From positions 1-32,134 of the forward strand of contig DATGEO010000032.1 of the NCBI GenBank assembly GCA_035310015.1: DNA of 32,134 bases. The letters are read 5' to 3'. Shown here piece after piece: positions 7,057 through 16,506 of this stretch (positions are counted from its first letter, which is position 1; each line of letters begins with the position of its first letter). Below the pieces are notes generated by a model, which was not told where the DNA came from, did not search any database, and saw only the letters and a list, made by a program, of their open reading frames with translations. The position numbers were made by a program, and so were the translations under genes. The stretch comes from DATGEO01 sp035310015 (lineage in GTDB: Bacteria > Chloroflexota > Dormibacteria > Dormibacterales > Dormibacteraceae).

Positions 7057-7593
7057 ATGCCCATCTCGAAAGAGATCGAAGACATATCTCGCGAGCTCAT
7101 ACGCCACCAGCACGACCACCCGCCGGTCCGCGATCTCAACCGCGAGGTCGACCGCAAACAGTCGCAGGCCGACCGCATCGGAGCCGACTTCGCCCGACTC
7201 GTGGGCGGCTGGATCTTCATCCTGGCGCAGGTCGGGCTGGTGCTCGTCTGGATCGTGCTCAACGTCATCGGCGCGCTCGCGCATTGGGACGCGTACCCCT
7301 TCCTCCTCCTGAACTTCGTCCTCAGCCTCGAAGCCGTGCTCTGGGTTTCACTGGTCCTGATGGCCCTCAACCGCATGTACGACCGCGACCGCCTGCGGGC
7401 GCAGCATGACTACGAGCTCGACGTCAAGGCCGAGGAAGAGATCAAGGCGCTGATGAACCACCTGATGCACCAGGACGAGATCCTGCTGCAGATCGTCAAC
7501 CGCCTCGACCGCAGCGACAGCGAGATGAAGCGGCTCGTGCGCACGCTGGAAAGCGCCGACAGCAAAACGACCCCTCGTCCCGGATCGTCTTAG
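7057..7593 (+). CDS. DUF1003 family membrane protein
   Basis: A 178-residue protein with an N-terminal hydrophilic helix (to about residue 45), two adjacent transmembrane helices (GGWIFILAQVGLVLVWIVLN and FLLLNFVLSLEAVLWVSLVL) separated by the short turn IGALAHWDAYP, then a long charged, coiled-coil-like C-terminus (DYELDVKAEEEIKALMNHL). This is the DUF1003 pattern; the family has no established function. The start is set by the AAAGGAAGG ribosome-binding site. The gene runs convergently into the PLP decarboxylase gene: the last bases TTAG serve as TAG on the plus strand and TAA on the minus strand, leaving no room for a terminator between them. Confidence 0.88.
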   Translation: MPISKEIEDISRELIRHQHDHPPVRDLNREVDRKQSQADRIGADFARLVGGWIFILAQVGLVLVWIVLNVIGALAHWDAYPFLLLNFVLSLEAVLWVSLVLMALNRMYDRDRLRAQHDYELDVKAEEEIKALMNHLMHQDEILLQIVNRLDRSDSEMKRLVRTLESADSKTTPRPGSS

Positions 7594-9023
7594 CCGGGCG
7601 CCGCTCCCGACGCCAGCTTCGCGCCCAGCTCGCGCGTGACGCTGACGATCAGGTCCACGTCCTCCTCGCGCGTGCGCCAGTTGACGATGGCAGGGCGAAA
7701 CGCGACCTTGCCGGCGTAGTCGGTCGTGCCGAAGAACACACGTCCGTCTTCGAGGATCATGTGCCCGAGCCTGCGGTTCACGTCGTCGAGCTCGGCCTCG
7801 CTCAATCCGGGCGGATGGAAGCGGAAGCACACGACGTTCAAGCGGACCTCGGCAAGCCGTTCGAGCTCAGGCGCCGCGTCGACCTGGGCGGCCACGCGGC
7901 GAGCCAGAGCCATATGGCGTTCGACCATGGCGCGCAGGCCCGCGCGTCCGTAGGCGCGAAGGGAAGCCCACACCGGCAGGCATCGCGCCCGCCGTGACAT
8001 CTCGGGCCCGAGATTGCCGAAGACGGGCCGCGCCTGCGTCTCGGCGCCGAGGTATGCCGCGCTCGCGCCGAATGCGGCGGCGTGCAGCGATGCGTCGCGG
8101 ACGAAGGCGAAGCCCGTGTCGTACGGCACGTTGAGCCACTTGTGCCCGTCCACCGCGACCGAGCTCGCACGTTCGACGCCGGCCACCAAAGTCCGCGAGC
8201 TTTCCGACAGGGCCGCGAACATGCCGAACGCGCCGTCGACGTGCAGCCAGACCGGCAATCCCTCGGCGGCGCCGGCAATCTCGGCGAGTGGATCGAAGTC
8301 ACCCGTGTTCACGTCGCCCGCCGTGGCGATGACGATCGCGGGCGCGCCGTCGAGTGCCCGCAGCGCGGATGCGAGCGCTGCGACATCCAGGCGGCCTGCC
8401 TCGTCCCGCGCGAGGATCTTTGGCGTCGAGCGCCCGATGCCGAGCATCCCCAGCGCCTTCACCGCGCTCGCGTGCAGATAGCCGGACGCGAACACCGGGA
8501 CCGGGGGAAGTCCGGCCAGTCCTGCGGCGTCGACGTCGACGCCGTGCTGCAGCGCCCACCAGCGCCTGGCCGTGGCGAGACCGACGAGGTTCGCCGTCGT
8601 GGCGCCCGTCGTGATGACCCCGCTCCAGCTCGTGGGCAACCCGAAGAGCTCCTTCAGCCAGCTGATGCTCACCTGCTCGAGGCGCGCGGCGAAGGGCGAG
8701 CTGACCCAGTTGAACGCGACCTGGTCGAGCGTCGACGCGAGCCAGTCGGCGCCGAGTGCGGCCGGCGTCACGCCTCCCATGACGAAATGGAAGAAGCGCG
8801 GCCCGGTCGAGCGCGTCGCGCCTTCGCGAGCGGCCGCGATCAGCTCCTGCAGGGCGGCGAGTGAACCCGAGCCGGTTTCGGGCAGCAGCGGCATCGGGCC
8901 GGCATCGGGAGGCCTCGGCGGCCGGACCAACGCGTCCGCGACCGAGGCCAGGTAGGCCTCGGCCTCGCGCTCGACGAGGCGCAGCGTCTCGTCGAGCTCG
9001 CCGCCGGCCAGCGGATCAGACAC
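7590..9023 (-). CDS. PLP-dependent group II decarboxylase (aromatic-L-amino-acid decarboxylase type)
   Basis: A 477-residue fold-type I PLP enzyme. The internal aldimine lysine is K295 in VDGHKWLNVPYDTGF. The phosphate-binding region TTGATTANLVGLATARRWW, the AIVIATAGDVNTGDFDPL segment and the ring-aspartate motif HVDGAFG are all in the expected order. Such enzymes decarboxylate aromatic amino acids, histidine or glutamate, or act as aldehyde synthases; the substrate cannot be assigned. The GTG start overlaps the stop of the upstream membrane glycosyltransferase by 8 bp (GTGTCTGA), making it the last gene of the long minus-strand run. Its 3' end shares stop-codon bases with the DUF1003 gene. 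A catabolic or amine-forming role beside glycosyltransferases is unexplained. Confidence 0.88.
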   Translation of the reverse strand: MSDPLAGGELDETLRLVEREAEAYLASVADALVRPPRPPDAGPMPLLPETGSGSLAALQELIAAAREGATRSTGPRFFHFVMGGVTPAALGADWLASTLDQVAFNWVSSPFAARLEQVSISWLKELFGLPTSWSGVITTGATTANLVGLATARRWWALQHGVDVDAAGLAGLPPVPVFASGYLHASAVKALGMLGIGRSTPKILARDEAGRLDVAALASALRALDGAPAIVIATAGDVNTGDFDPLAEIAGAAEGLPVWLHVDGAFGMFAALSESSRTLVAGVERASSVAVDGHKWLNVPYDTGFAFVRDASLHAAAFGASAAYLGAETQARPVFGNLGPEMSRRARCLPVWASLRAYGRAGLRAMVERHMALARRVAAQVDAAPELERLAEVRLNVVCFRFHPPGLSEAELDDVNRRLGHMILEDGRVFFGTTDYAGKVAFRPAIVNWRTREEDVDLIVSVTRELGAKLASGAAPG

Positions 9024-11112
9024 GGTAGAGACGATATTCGCCGTTGTCGTACACCAGCGTACCGTGCTGCGCCCAGTACGCGGCGTTGCCGCCTACCGCC
9101 GGATCGAGCTCCTGCGGGCCGATCAGCACGTAGCTGATCCCATAGCGCTTGATGAGCTGGGGCGCCGACGGGTCGCCCGCGAGGATGAGCTTCAGGTCGG
9201 TCGTCTTCTGCGTGTAGTCGGTCAAGCCATAGGTGAACAGCCAGCCGGGGTAACCGATCAGGATCTTCCGCCCCGTCAGCGTCGGGATCGGGCTGTTGTG
9301 GTCGTTCGCGACCGCAAACACTGCATCGGGCGGAGTGTTCGCGCGCACCCAATCCGCGAGCTGAAGGCCTCGCGCGTCCACGAACTGATACGAGCTCACG
9401 CTGTAGTCGGAAGCACGGACGAGGTCGGCCGTGCCTGACAGCACCAGCACGATCAGCAAGCCCGCCGCCAGCCACCGCGCCTCCGGCCCGCGCCGGAAGA
9501 GCTCGGCCAGGAACGCTCCGGCCATGATCGCGCCGAACAGCGCGAAGAAGATGAAGAACTTGGTGTTGTCCCACTCCCACGGCGCCAGGATGAAGATCGA
9601 CGGGACGATGAACCACAGCCACATCGGCGCGAACCAGGTGCCGAACCTCGTCGGGATCCAGCGGTTCAGCACCTGGGCGGCGAGGATCAGGGGGATCAGC
9701 ACCGACGTGTTCTTGATCCAGAACCACACGAAGTCGGGCAGCGCCCACGCCACACCGTCGCGCACCCAGTCGTTGTAGGACAGCCATCCCGGCTGCAGGC
9801 ACAGTGGAAGAGTGCTGGAGCGATCGAGGCATGTGCTGGTGGGCGGCCAGAGCCACGCCAGCACCGGTAGCCCGAGCACGAGCGCGGGCACGAAGAACGC
9901 GATCCACTCCCGGCGGCGGTTGAACACCGTCCAGAACGCGGACAGCGCGACGATCGTGCCGTACGCGTGCACGTGGAACGACGGCGTGAGCCCCGCGACG
10001 ACGCCGGCGAACAGGTACACCGGCCACCCGAGCCGCTCCCGCGTCGCGATCCAGACCAGCAGCAGCACGATCAGGGCGAGGCTGAACCCGAAGAGAGTCG
10101 TGCGCTGGGGCACGAGGTAGGCGAGCACGGGGTCGAGCCACTGGTAGTTGAGGTCGCGGTTCAGCGTGTACTCGCGCGGCAGGTGGACCAGAGCGCCGAC
10201 GCCCAGCTTGTCGATGTCGCCGATCAGGTAGATGAAGCCGAGGCCGCCGCTGAGCAGGAAAGCCGCGACCGCGATCGCGGCGGCGGCCCGGCCGCCCGCG
10301 AACCGTAGGGCCGCGAGGTACATCACGGCCGGAAACGCAAGGCCGAGCAGTCCCGAGGTCAGTACCAGCGAGGCCGGCAGCGACGAGCCCAGCGGCACGA
10401 GGGTCGCGGAGAGAAAATCCATCATGAACGGGTATCCGAGGTGGTTCCCGGGATCGATCGGGAACTGGGGCGGGAAGTTCCGGCCATACGCAAACGAGCC
10501 GGTGAAGCTCAGGTGGGCCGCCCAGTCGCCCCAGATGTTGATGTAGCCCGCGTACAGGCCGTCCGAGCGGTACGTCCAGGCCTGGTGCAGGAAGTGCACG
10601 GTCCACGCGCCACACACGAAGAAGATCGCGAACAGCGGCCACGGATGGCCGTCCGAGGTCAGCGCCGCCGACCAGCGCCGGCCGAGGTCCGCGACGTCTT
10701 CGGCGATCGCGTCCCGACGCCACACGGCGACCGCCACCCCACCGATGACCGCCAGCAGCGTCCCGATGAGCACTGTCGCGACGGTCACGTCGCGCACCGC
10801 CATCGAGCCCACGAAGGTGAGGACCGACACGAGCATCGCTCCGAGGACGGTGCCGAACGCGATTCGCTCTTCCAGCGTGAGGGCGACGCCGCAGAGATAC
10901 GTGACGCCGAAGCCGGCCACCACCGACCCGCCGAGCACGATGAGCGGCGGCCCGACGAGGAAGGCGAGCGCGACAACCGACGCCGCGGCGACGGCGATGC
11001 CGATCGCCGGCCACGGCGCCCCCTTCGCGCCGGGGCCTAGTTCCAGCAGAACAGCTGAGGCTGGCTGGGCGGCAGGTCCCTGCAGTTCGTCAGCCAGATC
11101 TTCGCTCCCCAT
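9016..11112 (-). CDS. Polytopic membrane protein, GT-C glycosyltransferase-like
   Basis: A 698-residue integral membrane protein with about a dozen hydrophobic helices and a C-terminal extracytoplasmic soluble domain (from about DLVRASDYSVSSYQF onward). It has the general plan of lipid-linked-sugar-dependent GT-C enzymes: an acidic motif in the first large loop (GYINIWGDWAAHLSF) and a C-terminal domain with ADWVRANTPPDAVFAV and RYGISYVLIGPQE, common in this class. I do not recognise a precise subfamily. The frame is open much further upstream, but that part is a shadow of the PMT gene. ATG 11112 (MGSEDLADEL) is the closest start before the first helix and gives an unusual 76-bp overlap with the PMT gene. 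The pairing with PMT suggests surface-protein or polysaccharide glycosylation. Confidence 0.7.
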   Translation of the reverse strand: MGSEDLADELQGPAAQPASAVLLELGPGAKGAPWPAIGIAVAAASVVALAFLVGPPLIVLGGSVVAGFGVTYLCGVALTLEERIAFGTVLGAMLVSVLTFVGSMAVRDVTVATVLIGTLLAVIGGVAVAVWRRDAIAEDVADLGRRWSAALTSDGHPWPLFAIFFVCGAWTVHFLHQAWTYRSDGLYAGYINIWGDWAAHLSFTGSFAYGRNFPPQFPIDPGNHLGYPFMMDFLSATLVPLGSSLPASLVLTSGLLGLAFPAVMYLAALRFAGGRAAAAIAVAAFLLSGGLGFIYLIGDIDKLGVGALVHLPREYTLNRDLNYQWLDPVLAYLVPQRTTLFGFSLALIVLLLVWIATRERLGWPVYLFAGVVAGLTPSFHVHAYGTIVALSAFWTVFNRRREWIAFFVPALVLGLPVLAWLWPPTSTCLDRSSTLPLCLQPGWLSYNDWVRDGVAWALPDFVWFWIKNTSVLIPLILAAQVLNRWIPTRFGTWFAPMWLWFIVPSIFILAPWEWDNTKFFIFFALFGAIMAGAFLAELFRRGPEARWLAAGLLIVLVLSGTADLVRASDYSVSSYQFVDARGLQLADWVRANTPPDAVFAVANDHNSPIPTLTGRKILIGYPGWLFTYGLTDYTQKTTDLKLILAGDPSAPQLIKRYGISYVLIGPQELDPAVGGNAAYWAQHGTLVYDNGEYRLYRV

Positions 11113-12647
11113 GGCGGCGTGTCCGGGCCGGGATACCAGGCGTCGGTCGACATCGGGATCGCCGTCCATGTCGGATAGAAATACACGAAGAAGCAGACGG
11201 CGACGCCCAGATGTGCGAGGACGATGCGTCTTCCCCACACCGGCCACGCCTCGGCCAGCTGCGCCAGGACGAAGGCGAGCGCCAGGACCATGAAGATGAG
11301 GCCGCCGATCATCTCGTACATGAACAGCACGCGCGTGATCGGCGCCCAAGGCAGGTACTGGGTGAGGAAGCCCACCAGGATCACGGCCGCGACGAAGCTG
11401 CGCCGGCGAATGATGAAGTAGGGAAGCGACACGAGGCAGGGCAGGCTGGTCCACCAGATCCACGGGTTGCCGAGGTTGGACATCCGAGCTATCAGCGGCT
11501 CGCCCGTGAACTGGTCGGTGCCGAGGTTCGTGTACTCCGCGTAGTAGAGGACCGGGCGCGACAGCAGCGGCCACGACCACCACGGCGAGCCGTACGGGTG
11601 GGTCGCGGTCAGGTGCGCGTGGTACTCGTACGACTGGTAGTTGTACTGCCACAGGTCCATCAGGTTGTGGAACTGGCCGCGCAGGAAGAACGGGTACCAC
11701 GAGCCGATGTAGATCGCGATCGGGAACACGACGAACGCGACCAGAGCGACCAGGGCGTAGGACGGCCAGTACACGTTGCCGGGGATCCTCAGCTCGTGCG
11801 TCATCGCGTACGTCCACAGCATCCGGCCGAAGAGGAAGAACAGGATGCTGGCGAACGCCGCGAGCACGACCCACTTCGCCGACACGCCGGTGCCGATGGC
11901 GATGCCCAGCAAGAGCAGGGAGAGGAGGGACCCCCGCACCGTCGTGCTTTGCATGTGGACGAGGAACAGGTAGTAGCAGAGCAGGATGAAGAAGACCGGG
12001 ATGATGTCGATCATCCCGATGCGCGACTGCACGAAGAACATCCCGTCGAAGCACACGAACGTGGCCGCCGCGACCGCGAACAATCGGTTCGGCCACAGCC
12101 GCATCGCCAGCAGGTACATCAGCGCCACGCACAGCGTCCCGACGAGGCAGACGGCGATTCGCCAGCCGTACGTGTTGAAGCCCAGATCGATGTAGTCCCC
12201 GCGCGCGCCCTGAAATGCCGCGCGGTACCAGCCATAAGTCCACTCACCTGCGGCGATGATCTCTTTCGCGAGCGGCGGCTCGGGGTCGAAGTAGTTGTAC
12301 GGACAGTCGGTGGTCGTCGGGTGACAGAGCTCGATGCCCTTCACGTCCATCCGCGCGTCGACCGGGAAGTAGATCTCATCGAAGACCTGGCCGTTCGGCG
12401 GTGAGAACCCGCCTTGCCCGTTCGAGTAGCCGCGGGTGTATGGATACGCGAGCCCGCACAGCGTCCCCGGGTCGCCGCGCACGTCGACAGGCGTGTTGGG
12501 CACGCAGTTCGTGACCGGCGGTCCGTCGAACGGGTGGGCGATGAAGTTGGGGAGGATCGGGCTGTAGAAGCGCAGGACGAACGCGAGGCCCGTGAGCACG
12601 AGCAAAGCCGCGATGTCGATTCGCTCCAGCCGCAGGCGCTCGAGCAT
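11037..12647 (-). CDS. PMT-type (GT39) dolichyl/polyprenyl-phosphate-mannose--protein mannosyltransferase
   Basis: A 536-residue multi-spanning membrane protein. Hallmarks of protein O-mannosyltransferases are present: the catalytic Asp-Glu pair in FDEIYF (D90-E91), the second loop motif DPEPPLAKEII (D122), SAKWVVLAAF, and the C-terminal WAPITRVLFMYEMIGGL block. The family moves mannose from polyprenyl-phosphate-mannose to secreted proteins on the outer face of the membrane. Start ATG 12647 (MLERLRLERIDIAALL) precedes the first helix and follows the neighbouring stop by 29 bp; the longer frame would run into that gene. An insert of some 45 residues with cysteines (NCVPNTPVDVRG...TLCGLAYPY) separates helix 1 from the DE motif. 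A further Cys pair (ELCHP, TDCPYN) follows, suggesting disulfides outside the cell. Confidence 0.86.
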   Translation of the reverse strand: MLERLRLERIDIAALLVLTGLAFVLRFYSPILPNFIAHPFDGPPVTNCVPNTPVDVRGDPGTLCGLAYPYTRGYSNGQGGFSPPNGQVFDEIYFPVDARMDVKGIELCHPTTTDCPYNYFDPEPPLAKEIIAAGEWTYGWYRAAFQGARGDYIDLGFNTYGWRIAVCLVGTLCVALMYLLAMRLWPNRLFAVAAATFVCFDGMFFVQSRIGMIDIIPVFFILLCYYLFLVHMQSTTVRGSLLSLLLLGIAIGTGVSAKWVVLAAFASILFFLFGRMLWTYAMTHELRIPGNVYWPSYALVALVAFVVFPIAIYIGSWYPFFLRGQFHNLMDLWQYNYQSYEYHAHLTATHPYGSPWWSWPLLSRPVLYYAEYTNLGTDQFTGEPLIARMSNLGNPWIWWTSLPCLVSLPYFIIRRRSFVAAVILVGFLTQYLPWAPITRVLFMYEMIGGLIFMVLALAFVLAQLAEAWPVWGRRIVLAHLGVAVCFFVYFYPTWTAIPMSTDAWYPGPDTPPWGAKIWLTNCRDLPPSQPQLFCWN

Positions 12648-12676
12648 CGACCTGCGCGCCGGGACGCCGGAGTCGA

Positions 12677-13276
12677 TTACCGCCGCCGCTTGCGCCGCTT
12701 TCCCCCCAGGTTCTGGCCCACGCGCTCCGGCAGGTACCCGGAGATCGCCCAAGCGACGGCGTCTGCGTCCGGAACCGGCACGGCTATCGTGTCCTCGTAG
12801 GCGATCCGCGAGCCGAGCTTCTTGCGGATGCTCGCGAGCTGCTCCTCATCCCCGCGCAGGCGCAGAAAGAGCGCGGGCTTTTCCAGGAGCGGCTTGATCA
12901 CCCGCGCGACCATTCGGCTGCGACGGTCCTGGAACGCGACGTTCAGCGGCTGGACCTTGACGAGACGGATGTTGTCGTAGGGGATGACGATGCCCGAGAG
13001 GAAGGTAGAGACCTTCAGCCCCTCCTCCTGCGTCTCGACGTAGCTGCGCCATTTGTAGACCAGAAACGCGCCGCCGAGCAGCAGGCCGCTGGGCACGTAG
13101 AGCAGCCAGATCAGGTTGGAGTGGTTGAACAGCTGGCCCTGGTACACCAGCACGGCGGTCATCAGCACCCCGACCGCGATCAGAAAGCCGGCGAAGAACC
13201 GCTGTTGCCGCCACATCTGGTCGGCGTAGAGGATCGGCTGGCGGACGCGCCCATCCGGGCTCGGGGCGGTGCTCAA
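12677..13276 (-). CDS. Small membrane protein with PH-like C-terminal region
   Basis: A 199-residue protein with two transmembrane helices (FFAGFLIAVGVLMTAVLVY and LIWLLYVPSGLLLGGAFLVY). A beta-rich region follows (VSTFLSGIVIPYDNIRLVKVQPLNVAFQD) that resembles the bacterial PH-like domains found after paired helices, and the very basic tail GGKRRKRRR ends it. The function is unknown. The start used is TTG 13276, which lies 2 bp after the glpK stop and 14 nt after a weak GGGATAA. ATG 13216 (MWRQQRFF) would keep both helices and is a good alternative. Position between glpK and the PMT gene in the same run suggests an envelope role. Confidence 0.65.
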   Translation of the reverse strand: MSTAPSPDGRVRQPILYADQMWRQQRFFAGFLIAVGVLMTAVLVYQGQLFNHSNLIWLLYVPSGLLLGGAFLVYKWRSYVETQEEGLKVSTFLSGIVIPYDNIRLVKVQPLNVAFQDRRSRMVARVIKPLLEKPALFLRLRGDEEQLASIRKKLGSRIAYEDTIAVPVPDADAVAWAISGYLPERVGQNLGGKRRKRRR

Positions 13277-13278
13277 GG

Positions 13279-14760
<1,482 letters not shown>

Positions 14761-15591
14761 TTATCGGGCGGCCGGCTTCCAGGTGCGGTTCAGGCTGCCG
14801 GTCGAGTAGCCCTCGAGATCGAGCGCGACGAAGGTGTAGCCGGCGGCGCGAACGGCGTCGACGACGGCCGCGCGGCTGCGCGCCAGGCGGTCGATGTCGC
14901 CGCGCTCGACCTCGATGCGGGCTACGTCGCCATGGTCGCGCACGCGCACCTGCTCGAAGCCGAGCGCCTTGATCGCGGCCTCCGCGGCTTCGATTCGCCG
15001 CAGCGCCGCGACCGTCACCTCGGTGCCGTGCGGGATGCGCGACGAGAGGCACGCGAACGAAGCCTTGTTCCAGTTGGCGAGGCCAAGCGCGCGCGCCGCC
15101 GCGCGGATCTCGTTCTTGCGCATCCCCGCTTCGAGCAGAGGGAAGCGGACGCCGCGCCGCACGGCCGAGCCGTGACCCGGCCGGTGGTCGACGGCGTCGT
15201 CGGCGGTGGCGCCGTAGGCGAGATGCTCGAGGCCAACGCTCTCGCGAATGGGCTCGAGCGTCTCGAACAGCTCCTCCTTGCAGTGGAAGCAGCGGTCGGG
15301 ATGGTTGCGCGTGTACGCCTCGAGCTCTAGCTCGCGGGTCTCGACCTCGATGAGCCTGGCGCCCAGGTCGCGAGCCAGCGCGCGCGCCTGCTCCTGCTCC
15401 GACTCGGGATACGCGGGCGAGCTCGCGAGCACCGCGACCGCCCGATCGCCGAGCTCTTCGAGCCCGAGCTTGAGCAGCAGCGTCGAATCCACGCCGCCGG
15501 AGTAGGCGATGAGCACGGAGCCGAGGTCGCGCACGATGCCGCGCGCGCGATCGACCTTCCTGGAATCGAACCGGTCCAGCTGGACTAGCAC
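14761..15591 (-). CDS. larE: ATP-dependent sulfur transferase LarE (three-cysteine type)
   Basis: A 276-residue PP-loop enzyme. The ATP pyrophosphatase motif SGGVDS is at 31-36, followed by the characteristic RCFHCKEELFE (C101, C104) and FACLSSRIPHG (C181) blocks and the C-terminal GYSTGSLNR. LarE sulfurates the pyridinium biscarboxylate precursor of the nickel-pincer (NPN) cofactor of lactate racemase and related enzymes. The lactobacillar enzyme sacrifices one cysteine, while homologues with three conserved cysteines use a [4Fe-4S] cluster; this copy has all three. larB and larC are not in the window. The start is GTG 15591, 12 bp after the ThiF/MoeB-like gene. That neighbour, also a sulfur-transfer enzyme, may be functionally linked. 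Confidence 0.88.
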   Translation of the reverse strand: MLVQLDRFDSRKVDRARGIVRDLGSVLIAYSGGVDSTLLLKLGLEELGDRAVAVLASSPAYPESEQEQARALARDLGARLIEVETRELELEAYTRNHPDRCFHCKEELFETLEPIRESVGLEHLAYGATADDAVDHRPGHGSAVRRGVRFPLLEAGMRKNEIRAAARALGLANWNKASFACLSSRIPHGTEVTVAALRRIEAAEAAIKALGFEQVRVRDHGDVARIEVERGDIDRLARSRAAVVDAVRAAGYTFVALDLEGYSTGSLNRTWKPAAR

Positions 15592-15603
15592 CAGCTGAAG
15601 AGA

Positions 15604-16449
15604 CTAGCTGGCCGCGGCCTCGGAGGGCTCCATGGCCGGCGTGCCGCACCAGGCCTCGTAGTCGATGAGGCCCTTCACCGTCGGGTGCTCGCCGCAGAGC
15701 GGGCAGGCCTTGTTCTGGCGCAGCTTGAGCTCGCGGAACGTCATGTCCTCGCCCTCGAAAAGCATGTAGCGGCCGATCATCGGCTTGCCGATGTTCAGCA
15801 GGTACTTGATCGTCTCGAAGGCCATCATGCTGCCGATGATCCCCGGCAGCACGCCGAACACGCCGGCCTCGGCGCAGCTCTGCACCGACCCGGGCGGCGG
15901 CGGCTCGGGGAAGAGGCAGCGGTAGCAGCCGGTCCCCTTCGACGAATCGAACAGGGCGAGCCGGCCCTCGAACCGGAAGATGCTGCCGTGCACGAGCGGC
16001 TTGCCCAGGAAGTGCGCGGCGTCGTTGGCGAGGTAGCGCGTGGGGAAGTTGTCCGTCCCGTCGACGATGATGTCGTAGGGCTTGAAGATCGGGAAAGCCG
16101 TGTCCGAGTTGAGATGCTCGCGAATGGGCACCACCTCGACGTCCGGGTTGAGGCCGCGAAGGGTCTCGGCCGCGGACTCGACCTTCGGCCGGCCGAGGTC
16201 GTCGATGCCGTGCAGCAGCTGGCGCTGCAGGTTAGAGGAGTCGACGGTGTCGAAGTCGACGATGCCGATCTTGCCGACCCCGGCGGCGGCCAGGTACATG
16301 GCCGCGGGCGAGCCCAGGCCCCCGGCGCCCAGCAGCAGTGCGCTCGAGTTCAACAGCTTGCGCTGGCCCGCGCCTCCGACCTCGGGCAGGATTAGGTGGC
16401 GGGCGTAGCGGGCGACCTGGTCGGGCGTGAAGCCCCTGGCGGGTGCCAT
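15604..16449 (-). CDS. E1-like adenylyltransferase, ThiF/MoeB/HesA family
   Basis: A 281-residue E1-like enzyme. The nucleotide-binding core reads LLLGAGGLGSPAAMYLAAAGVGKIGIVDFDTVD with the following SNLQRQLLH arginine region; a VDGTDNFPTRYLANDA block, a GCYRCLFPEPPPP zinc half-site with CPLCGEHPTVKGL as the other half, and SCAEAGVFGVLPGIIGSMMAFE follow in normal order. These enzymes adenylate the C-terminal glycine of small sulfur carriers (ThiS, MoaD, CysO). No rhodanese domain is fused and no carrier gene is nearby, so thiamin, molybdopterin or cysteine biosynthesis cannot be distinguished. ATG 16449 is chosen over TTG 16461. A TATATT hexamer lies 10 nt upstream, suggesting that the seven-gene minus-strand run starts here. 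Confidence 0.87.
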   Translation of the reverse strand: MAPARGFTPDQVARYARHLILPEVGGAGQRKLLNSSALLLGAGGLGSPAAMYLAAAGVGKIGIVDFDTVDSSNLQRQLLHGIDDLGRPKVESAAETLRGLNPDVEVVPIREHLNSDTAFPIFKPYDIIVDGTDNFPTRYLANDAAHFLGKPLVHGSIFRFEGRLALFDSSKGTGCYRCLFPEPPPPGSVQSCAEAGVFGVLPGIIGSMMAFETIKYLLNIGKPMIGRYMLFEGEDMTFRELKLRQNKACPLCGEHPTVKGLIDYEAWCGTPAMEPSEAAAS

Positions 16450-16459
16450 GGAACAACCC

Positions 16460-16465
16460 AATATA
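16460..16465 (-). promoter_or_regulatory. Putative -10 of the thiF/moeB-led operon
   Basis: TATATT on the minus strand, ending 10 nt before ATG 16449. No good -35 is seen. It would give a very short leader of about 3-4 nt. Confidence 0.45.
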
Positions 16466-16489
16466 CCGATGCCGGTTTGCAGGTATTCC

Positions 16490-16495
16490 TAGACT
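16490..16495 (+). promoter_or_regulatory. Putative -10 of the unknown gene at 16507
   Basis: TAGACT, 11 nt before ATG 16507. The same hexamer precedes the genes starting at 20171 and 21004, which supports its use as a -10. A G-run (GGGGG) between it and the ATG could act as a weak ribosome-binding site. Confidence 0.4.
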
Positions 16496-16506
16496 TGGGG
16501 GCACCG

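Noticed and set aside
11113..12243. N-terminal extension of the open frame that continues upstream of the GT-C-like gene
   Set aside because: It is rich in Arg, Pro and Val-Arg repeats, lacks membrane helices and lies wholly opposite in frame to the well-supported PMT gene; it is a high-GC shadow frame.
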